A stretch of DNA of 64,000 nt, taken from the NCBI RefSeq assembly GCF_051020975.1, contig NC_135043.1, positions 8,246,001-8,310,000 of the forward strand. The letters run 5' to 3'. Numbering within the stretch: position 1 is the first letter of the stretch; each line of letters starts with the position of its first letter. The stretch is from Osmia lignaria lignaria. Its lineage: Eukaryota; Arthropoda; Insecta; Hymenoptera; Megachilidae. The notes beneath the pieces are model-generated. The model was not told where the DNA came from. It worked only from the letters and a program-made list of their open reading frames with translations, and searched no databases. Below, piece by piece: positions 54,701 through 64,000 of the stretch. The position numbers and the translations under genes are program-made.

Positions 54701-57700
54701 GCAAACTGGTGGCATTCGAATCACAAAAACACAAACATAAACCTCTGTATATGCAGTTATGGGGTTGTTGCATCGTAACAGGCTTTGTTTTGCAGCTTTT
54801 TCGTGCGCGGCACACCTGTGGACACCGATGCAACTTTTTGTAAAGACACACGAGCTCTCGTTTTACTTGAGCGACTATCTGTGATAGATGCACAAACGAA
54901 ACGAGATTTTTCATTCGGTTCTATAGAAATTCCAATACGAATGGTATCGAACTAATCACACTTTTAGTATCACCAACATATTTTAACAATCGAATCGTAT
55001 CTCTTTTCAAGTAAAATTAATTTTTCAAAGTATATTTTATTTAAATGATCAATTATTTTGCATCGATAGTATACTTGAAAGATACGTAAATAATTGCTGT
55101 AAATCGATCGGAGAATTCTGTTCGGTATCACGCATTTCCTTTCCATTTATCTCCATCTTCTGAAATCGTCATCCCCTTCCTTGCTTTTCTCGCGAAGATC
55201 GCGTAATTGCAATACTTCCTCTTCCCTTTAACGGTCTGCAACCCCCCCGGCGATTTCAGTCATTACAGCCAACGAGGATCCCACTGTCTCCTCTATGTTT
55301 TTCTTCCATTCTACTCTTCGATTGTTTTACTCTTCTGTGCTGTATCGTTGTTTATCCAAGACAGCCATTCAAATATTTGCTATTCGAAATTTAGCGAATA
55401 AAGAGGATATTGCATTCCATCGAAATTTTTATTTTACTTTAATGTTTGTTTAAGCTCAGTTGTATAACAATACGAATTTAGTGTATTTAACCAGTATCCC
55501 TCTATTGGTCATTCCAGGGTTAATCCTGCTCTCACGTTGCGTTTCATCGACGATGCATTCGGTTTCCGTGATTAACGAGAGATCCGATATTAACCCGTGT
55601 CTTTTCCCTGTTTCCCAGTTCGTCACAGACTTCTCTAATTGCGATATTGCGAGAACTGAACGATCCCCCGAAGCAGTATTACGCGAAATTAAATCATGCG
55701 ACCGTGGGCTTCGCAGTTGGAACATTTTCGGATCGATAACGCGGATTCCGGACTAAACGAGAGCGAAATATTTCCGAGGAGGGAGATCGGAATTTGAAAC
55801 TGCACGCGAACATCGAGAATTAATGCTCGAACGGTGTACAGGTAGGTATACCTCTTTGTTCGCTACACAGTTTACAACGATTTCGAGCTTCGAAGGAAAG
55901 TTGTTCTCCTACAGGACCACCGCTGCAATTATTCCATGGGAAATGAAACTGTGAGGGTGACTGGAATATGAAACATTACTTGGTAATTTTGATGCACTAT
56001 GTTTTTCTTTTTAAACTGGATTATTTCAGGAATAATAAATTAATCATTTGCGTGCCAACTTTAATTTCAATGGGAACGGATTGAAATTTTGCAATGGAAA
56101 TTAGCTAGAGCGTGCTAATTTCTAACTTTTGCAAAAACGTAAATTCATCATTTGAAAATTAGCCAATTTACAAGAGAACTTATGCAACTGGAACGATTCA
56201 TAATTCGAGTTTGATTCAAAATAGAAAACAGTTGTAAACGAGGAAGTTGAATGCTGTAAAAATGGAAATATTTTCTTTTTTTTTTTGAGAACTGCATATT
56301 AATTAAGCACAACTGTAAGACGGAGATCTACGAGATAGCCTTACTAACGAATCTACTAAAAGACCCCTGACGAAACATTCATTCTCTTCCCTTCCCTTTG
56401 CCCACTTTTCTTCCGCAGCACAATTGTCGTAGTATAATTAAAATTTCGCTATTCCATGCCGTAATTCCTGACACGTGTATGACTGTAGGTTACAAAAGGT
56501 GAAGGGGTTAGTACTAGGGGCAAGCTGGAAACAGAAGCAGAGTCAGCGGCCACGCGAGCCGTTTGTTTTCATTAAAAGTTATTATCCACCGTGTAAAAAC
56601 TTCAATGCACGGCCGGCTAACATTTTTAAACCTCCATTGTGCCCGAAACGCTTTTCTACCCGGTGGCCCCCCGAGCACAATTACCGGGAATGACTCTGCG
56701 AATTGGTTGTTTCGTTGGAATAACGTATCCGCATGAAATTACGATTCGCTATTTCGTCGGGATACCACCGCCGATCTACTGTAACGCTGTTTGTTCGCGT
56801 GCAAAAAATAAAAGAGAAATAGTTCAAACAGGGCTCGTTTGTTTTACTTTTTGCTTTTGTTCCGTTGGAAATTTGCTCGATGATAAATAATGGGTGAAAA
56901 TAAAAAAAAAAAAAAGTACGGGCTCGGTTGATTGTTCTCCAGTATTTATGCGCTTTGTTTCGCGGTCTGTTTGTTAAATGAACTTTAGAATCAGTCGTTG
57001 CGAAATATTTTTAATGGAATAATTCAGATACGGTCAGACTAATTCTCCTTGCTTTGAATTTTTATCAATGATTTTTTACAAAATTATGGTGAAAACTGAA
57101 AATATTTTCTGTGTAAAAGACTGAACGGCAGAGAGGAACTGGTCGCTTTCGCTTGGAAGTTTGTTTCGATTGAACGATCAATACGACGTCAAATCTTATC
57201 AAAGAACAATATTACAGCTTCAAGGTAATTCCTGCACGTCACGATCGAGAAGCGAGGCAATAACTAAAAATAAAATGCTAGCGCGTAGCTAGCCGCCAAC
57301 GGCGAAATATTTCGCGAAATGTAACTCGTTCCCGCTGTCGAACTCTGTTCCACGGACGAAGATTGATGAAAAACGTAATTACTGAGCTTACTGTCGGACC
57401 TTCCGCTCCCGCCAACGAAATCTGCATTTAATGTCCTCCCCTATCGACAAACGTAACGCTCGTTTCCGTAACTTTGTTACTCTTGATACACAGATTGCTG
57501 TTGTTTAAACATGACATTGTTTCTCTTAAGATAAATCACTTGTCATTTACTTTTAAATAAATGAACATTATTTTCTACGAATTTTAATTACTTTCTTGTT
57601 TCATTTCGCGTACCCTGAATAATGACCAATTTTTAAATTGTAATTAGCATTTGAAGTACAATAAATACTGAAAGGGTTAAGATCAAAAATAACATTCAAA

Positions 57701-60700
57701 AATAGTAATTAATCTATTAAGAAAATTCGTGCAACGGTTCGAAAGGATGAAGAACGTCATGGAAAAGAATTCAGCAAAGTCTCTCGGCGGAAGACAAAGT
57801 CGCGTAAGGAACTTTAACCGCGAATTATAAACGCGACTTTTCTCTCTTTACCCCGGAAGTGCACCTCCCTCTGCAGCTCGCGACGCTGGTAGAAAAACGA
57901 GCTGGCCTGTCTTTCGCGGCTGCTCCGGGTAAAATGTTGTCTGGCTTCTATCGGGGTAACGTCCTAGCCGCATATAATAAAACGGCACGGCTCGGCTCGG
58001 CTCGCCTTTCATGGAAACGCTCTTGCCCGCGGGCGCTTTTCTTTCATTTCTGACGTAATTACGCGGAGCGTCGCAAGAAGAGGAAGGGAACTGCGAAAGG
58101 GCAGCCGAGGAGAATGAACCACCACGAGGGGGAGGAATGCTTCGCGACGAAGACGAGTTCTACCTTCTAACCACCCGCGACCTACTACCTTCGTTTTCTC
58201 AATAAACTGCTAGCTCAAACTTCGATGCTCCTTCAACGATGGATGGATTTTTCTTCTTCACATTTTTTCCTGAAAATTGTCATTTTCAAGATTCTCCTAT
58301 CGATGTATCGCATACATTTTATTAAAATTTGTCAATAACGGTGAGAATTAAAAAAGAATTATCACTTTAATCGTACCATCCAGCAACCGTAACATTAATC
58401 AGCCATTAAAGTTTATTAATTACTCTTTCAATTATCCTGTTGCCGGTATTTCGATACACATCAGCTTTCAAATTTCTGTAACGCGGTTTCCAAGCGAACG
58501 TAATGAATTGTAAATCGGCAGAAAAGCACGTGGCAACGATAACAAGGATCTCATATACGCGTTAGAGATGGTGCTAATTAACGGCCACGCAAAACCAGCC
58601 GCTATATTATTCAACCTTTATTCCATTCGTGGAATTTACATTGTAGAACAGCGACGGGAATGAAAATCCCTGTGTTTCACGGTATTCGCACGCTCGAATC
58701 TAGCCAACTGAAAAGTTCCAATAACCGAATATTAAAATCCGTCGATGATATTTGCAAACACGATAACCAGCGATGCAACCGATCGTACAAAGAGAGTTTA
58801 CGTATTGTCGTTTATTCAGAATATCGTACAAGTTGGCAAACGTAGGAACGTGAAAAAGTAACGAGAAGGATCATTGTTAACTTTCGAAGAATTGATACGA
58901 ACCGTCTATTCAAACACGTGATAATTACGATTTTCATTTCACGGAGAAAAGGTGGTCACCTCGGGTATCCGTGATATTGAAATATTTTTCTCAGACCGGA
59001 ACGGATTTACTGGGAAAACATGAAAGGCGTACGTATTCTCAGAGAATAATATTCTGCTTTTCCACAGAAATTGTTCGCTAATGTTCAATCTTTTTATGGA
59101 ATCTTTCAACCAGGATTTAATGAATCGCTCGTTACGGAAATGCAAATTATACTTTCATTTCGCTTTTGTTTTATTTAAGCGAGAAGAACGAAGGTTCAGC
59201 TTGTAAAATGCTGAAGAATCTTCCAATTTCATTCGAAATGATGATGTATATCTATTTTCAGAGCGATTTGTATGTTAGGGAGTAATTTATTGTCGGAATG
59301 GAGAGATCATCGAGAGCACGACTTCAGATAACTGGCGATAAAACACGACCGGTGAGATTGAACTTACGTATACACGGAACTTCCTGCTCGAGGAATTAAA
59401 TCGGAATGAGAATGTCGCGAGTTTCGAAGATAGTCAGAGTAAGAAGAGCCGTTTATGCGCGAACACGATTTCGATTAGACTTTACCTCGTGAAAATTTGT
59501 GCCTCCTTAAACGGATCATCCAGAAAGACTCTGTCCTCTTTTTTTTACTTTACTTAAATCGTGATAATTACAGACATACTTGATCCATTAAATTTTATTC
59601 TAATCAAATTTAATTAAAATTAAATAAGATAAGAAGAACGAATGAAGTTACAAGGTACAGGAAGTGTAAAGGTTAGGAAAGGAGGAGGAGAAAAAAAGTA
59701 GAAGGAAGGTGGAAAATTAGGCACCGAAGAAGCGATCTATCATAGCCATACGTTCCCTTCAAGTTGAAGGGAAAGGGAAATGGATGGGCACGTATGAAGG
59801 AAGAAACACGTGGAAATTGAGTTAACACCGACGAAATTCTTTTTTAATGGACGAGCCCCGTCAACTGCATTCTCCCCGTGGAAACACGAATCTTCGGTTA
59901 TTTCAGTTACATTTAATGATTGAATAAGACAGAATAGCTATAGAAGATACAAAAGAATACGCGATATTTGTTCTCTTAATATAAATGTATAGATTCCGGA
60001 AAAGTATTAATAAATAACATAATGGACATAATGGACATAGGAAGAAAATTTTTCATTTCTTACCTTTGGAATTTTATAGGAAAAATGAAATATTAATTAA
60101 TGAAATTTTTAACAGGCTCAACGTGGAAGTCAACGTGATTAGAAGTTAATGTGTAATATTATATAGCAGTAGAGGCGCCTGCATATTGCAAAATTATTTA
60201 GAGCTGAAAGGGTTGAATTACTTTGTATCTGAGCGACGTCGATTTAACGAGGGGAAATGAAGAGCGGCGGAGACGCATAATTTTAGCGTAGGGGCTAATC
60301 CGGAGGCCGTAGCCTCGATAACGTCGGTTCCGGGGGCGGCTTCACCCCTGGGACCGGCGGTAAATTTTGTAGCTGACAAAGCCGCGGCACTTCGTTCCGC
60401 TTCCGGCGCGAGTATCGGCTCCAACTCGCGTAATTAGGGTCCGTGGTGGTCGATTCCATCGAATCGAGGGTTTTAATCGGTCATGCGAAAGGTCTGTTTA
60501 TTAATTACGATTTGTTAAATGTTTTCTCGCGTGGATATGTGAAAAAGCAATTTGTTGGAAGGTTGACAATTTTCGGGGGTAATTACAAGAATATTAAATA
60601 CTTGATTAAAAAGTTTTCTGGGAAATTTAACATGTTGATTACTTCAATCACCAATGACTAGCACTATGAATTTAATTGAAAAAAGAAAATGAATGCTATT

Positions 60701-61428
60701 CATTTTTACCAACGACACAAAGTTACGAATGAAGCGATGAAATTGAAAGATTAAATATTAAACTGCACGATGATTATTACTTTGTCAATTGCATTAATCT
60801 TTGGACTATTAATTCTATTGTACCTTATAATTTTACACGCCACTGCACGAATCCATTACAAGAAAATTTTCAGTTACTGGATCATTTAAAATATCTCTTT
60901 TGTAGTAGCAAAGTGCTGAAAGCGCTCGTAACGCATTTTCCATTTTCCTCATTCGCGTTCCCTCGAGTTTCCCGCAATTTTCGATACCATAATAACCGTA
61001 CGCTGGTATAAGCAAGGAAACTCGAGAACCCGCCTACGATCCTGTCTATTAACCCAACATGCATTTTCGGGAAAACTCGACGAGAGGGAAACATTATGAA
61101 CGCGCGAGCTCTTTCTCGAGGAAGAGCCGCTGAAACGAGCCGCGAATCGCAGAGCTGGCTAATAATGGTCGAACGGCAAACAAGGCGTATTATATTGCCG
61201 CTATAAATTGCACCGCTATACTTAATTTACGCGAGACGAAGAGGGCGGAGAAGCGTTGTGCCTTCCCTTCTCGAAACTTTACCAGTTAGCAGTTACCGAT
61301 AATTATCCGTGCCGCTTTCCTTTCACGGGGCGCGAAATTATAACGCTTCGCTAGCCACTGCGAAACGTTCGCAGCCTAGAAACTTTTCAACCACAAGGAA
61401 ACCCTCCGTATTTCCTACCAACATAGAC

Positions 61429-61445
61429 AAAAAAAAAAAAAAAAA
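61429..61445. repeat. Poly-A tract, 17 nt
   Basis: This is a homopolymer run following a CpG-rich island. No associated gene was seen. Confidence 0.95.
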
Positions 61446-62799
61446 TCATTTTCTCGCCGGTTTCACGATTTGGTAGCTTCGATACTCTTGAAAAAAAATT
61501 TTTATTCGCTCCCAGAGGTGTCGTACGAGGGAGGTTAATCATTTCCTATTTACAAATCGACTACAACTTTAATTTAAAAAATAAGAAAATCGTAAACCTA
61601 CAACTATTCGATTGTAGCAAAATAAGAAAAAAATAAAAGTAGAAGACACGAAGATAGAAGCGGAGAGAATGGAAGAGAGGATGGTGAACCGCATAAACTA
61701 CGTTAAATTCCTCGTACTTACGGCTGGTTAAATATGCAGCGGAATATCAGAGTGTGGCCACGATGACCGTATCCTTCGTAATATAGTGCGATACTTGCAA
61801 GGTATCCTGCATAACTCGAAGCGGCCATCGGGAGGGACGAAGGGTACAGGGCGAAATAATATTCCTCGGCTATAATTTCGCTTTCTCGCTCGCTCGCTCT
61901 TACCGTTTGCTCGCTTCGGGCGTATTTCACCGGGCTCGGGATACGGTATCCATAATGCATCCAGAAGATGTAACTCCAGCTACCAGCGACGCTGCTCCCG
62001 ATAGAACGCGTCGCTGATGCTGTAGGAACGCTTCGACCGAAGCGTCGTTAACGTTTCACGAGACAGCCGTGCTCGATAAAGAAGGAGAAAGAAAAAAATA
62101 CAGCGTCGTGCAAGCGATGACAATGCTCGTCGAGAGAAATTTCGCAGAAAGCTTCCTTAACACCTGAATCGTCGCGTTCAATTTTTTAGAAACTTCTGTC
62201 TACCTGCAGTTTTATTTTTAATGATTTTCTTATTCTTTCTTCTTTTTATTAATAATCAGAATATTTCAATGATGGAGGTCCTTATCAGGGTTATTAGTTT
62301 TACACTCTTCAGTTATAATCTTCGAATTTGGCAAAGTCTAAAGGTAAATTCTTCTCTTCTTAAAGTTTCTGTCTCGTATTTTATGATACATCTCGATAAG
62401 CGGGTTACGTAAGGAAGGTTATGTAACAGCAAATCATTCGTATAAACAACCGAATTCCTCGCGTTTGGCACGATGAACTATGCTGCAAACGCGATGGAAA
62501 ATATTTTCGAGCATCATCCATGTGTGTTTTACGTGCAAGCTCGACTTACTCACAAAGAAAACACGTTGATTCACTTATACACTTTTTATCAGAACTTGAC
62601 CGTCTATAGTTAATTTTTTAACGTTAACTATGCATTAATCTTTTAAATATATTCTCTGGTATTTTGTAATTAAATTTCAAAAATATCAAATAAGAAAACC
62701 ATGATTGAATTAGTTTACACGAAGAAGTTAGCTGAAGACCGGAAAGATGTTCACGACACTATGGCGATGGATTGAGCTGAACTGCAACAATCCCCGTAG

Positions 62800-63044
62800 C
62801 TACGTGTCCGGGTACGCGGTGAAATAATTGTTGCATATTTAATGAGGCGTAAGGTAACAGGGTCACGCCGACCCGGCACCAATTTCCTCGCGGAAAATTC
62901 ACCATTTTCACGACGGACCGTTCCTACCACCCTAAATAAGGCTCGCTTCGAAGCATCACGGAACAAGCACCGACTACTACTACGTGCCCGGCTACGCACG
63001 GAAATAATTGTTGCATATTTAATGAGACGAAAGGTAACGGGATC
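62800..63044. repeat. Diverged direct duplication with exact 180-bp spacing
   Basis: Copy 1 (62801-62865) and copy 2 (62981-63045) align without gaps at an offset of 180 and agree at about 56 of 65 bases. A 26-base core is identical (62821-62846 and 63001-63026); it starts GAAATAATTGTTGCATATTT and ends AATGAG. A short match persists at the same offset near 62904-62911 and 63084-63091. No third copy is found one period away on either side. The core holds homeodomain/POU-like AT motifs. It could be an old tandem duplication or a repeated regulatory module. Confidence 0.75.
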
Positions 63045-64000
63045 AACGGATCCCTTCGTTCTCCGCTTCCGCGACCAAAGTCGATTTTCACTGAGAAGTG
63101 GATCAATTTTGAGAATCCTGATGGCATATAGGTACTATGCGGAAGAGGAATGGTTTAGTGGAAAAATATAGAATTAAAATATATAAATTAATGTAGAATC
63201 AGAACTTCTATAATAGATAGGTAAGTATGAAGACTTTTGATTTATGATTTTTGGTTTAAAGTTATTTTTTGGTATAAACCACTAAAATTGGTATCGATGC
63301 AACTCATAGCTAAAGAGTTAGTTGCAAAAATAATAAAAACAATGATTGTTTTATATACATATACGTATATAAGGAGGCGAGGAGCAATAAAATTATCCTC
63401 TGCACGTTCTATAAACACCTCAAGTTCCACTTCTTCCTTTTCTTCAGCTTCTACTCCCCCGCTTTTATTAGCCCGGTTTTCTATGGTGTAACTCGCTCGC
63501 TCGCGACTTCACGGCTAATTAATTTAGTTTTGCAATTTCTCCGGGCCGAAGGAACGCCGGCGTTCTGTAATTTACGCCAGTTCCCGTCTTCCTTTCGTCG
63601 TCCTTCCTCTTCGCGCTTTTGTACACCGGGGATAAGTCGTTGCCGGGCTTCTTTACTTGCACGCTTCCATGGAATTTATCGATCATGGAAGGAACACGGT
63701 AAATATGACGGTGAAGTCGTTCGAAAACGACGACGGAATTGTTTGCATCGCTCCTCCTCGTTGAATAAGAAACATCTTACTACGTGTACGTTTTCAAGAA
63801 ACACTCGTATCGAAGACACTCTAGATTCGTTTTCTTAACAAACAAGAGATTACACTCGCTGAATAATTTTGAAAAGAATCTACTTCTCGAAGAACCGAAG
63901 AATCCCTTTGCACCACGCTTCGTTATTCCTTATATTTAATATAACAAAACTGGATGGTTATTTTTAATAATAATTCTATACCGAAGATTCTATAGAACAT

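Larger units (their letters stand above)
50482..64000 (-). other. Partial intron or upstream region of the gene, 5' of exon A
   Basis: This region lies upstream of exon A in transcript direction and reaches the right edge. The exon before A must end in phase 0. The candidate at 51519-51760 is weak and is listed separately. A GTAAGTACG donor-like site at about 61713-61721 (minus) follows an 80-codon open frame (61718-61960), but the frame would leave in phase 2 and does not fit exon A. CpG-rich islands lie near 57.24-57.48, 57.77-58.2, 60.23-60.43 and 61.03-61.39 kb. A duplicated module occupies 62800-63044. Confidence 0.5.

Noticed and set aside
58660..58845. 61-codon plus-strand ATG frame
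   Set aside because: Its composition is plausible but it is short, isolated and has no recognisable domain. A chance frame cannot be excluded.
61718..61960. 80-codon minus-strand frame ending near a GTAAGTACG donor
   Set aside because: The donor is strong, but the open frame exits in phase 2, not the phase 0 needed by exon A, and the peptide shows no domain. GTAAGT is expected many times by chance in a window this size.

Overview
The window looks like animal nuclear DNA, most likely from an insect. It is AT-rich, broken by short CpG-dense islands, with poly-A/T tracts and microsatellites. It has no operon-like packing and no long open reading frame with recognisable homology. A bee or other hymenopteran would fit the base composition, the many CpGs and the low transposon load, but that is an inference from composition and not a phylogenetic test.

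The only protein-coding structure I can support is one gene on the minus strand that runs past both ends of the window. Three internal exons are visible, in transcript order 50481-50223 (exon A), 32582-32445 (exon B) and 1906-1797 (exon C). Each has a good acceptor and donor, and their reading phases chain perfectly: A ends with one codon base and B starts with two, B ends with one and C starts with two, C ends in phase 0. Together they encode 169 residues: a glycine-rich and acidic part, an acidic Ser/Asp/Thr-rich part, and a basic Pro/Arg/Lys-rich part ending in Cys-Gln at the splice junction. This looks like a disordered regulatory region of a nuclear protein, possibly just before a zinc-finger domain encoded left of the window. 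The exact gene is not identified. The introns are very long: 17,640 nt (A-B) and 30,538 nt (B-C). No start codon, stop codon, promoter or polyadenylation site of this gene was found.

Layout: 1-1796 partial intron after exon C; 1797-1906 exon C; 1907-32444 intron with a MITE-like element (19519-19753), a weaker TIR-bounded element (10280-10490), a 22-bp palindrome (20768-20789) and several CpG-rich islands; 32445-32582 exon B; 32583-50222 intron with a CpG-rich putative regulatory island near 37.8-38.1 kb and a 26-nt poly-A tract; 50223-50481 exon A; 50482-64000 upstream intron with an ambiguous GC-rich open island (51519-51760) and an ancient direct duplication with exact 180-bp spacing (62800-63044).

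No tRNA, rRNA, CRISPR array or transposase gene was recognised. Most of the 60-150 codon open frames are consistent with chance frames in CpG-rich intron DNA. I see no convincing evidence for a wholly new biological system. The more interesting leftovers are the 180-bp duplication, the TIR element and a recurrent AAAGGGTTAA decamer.
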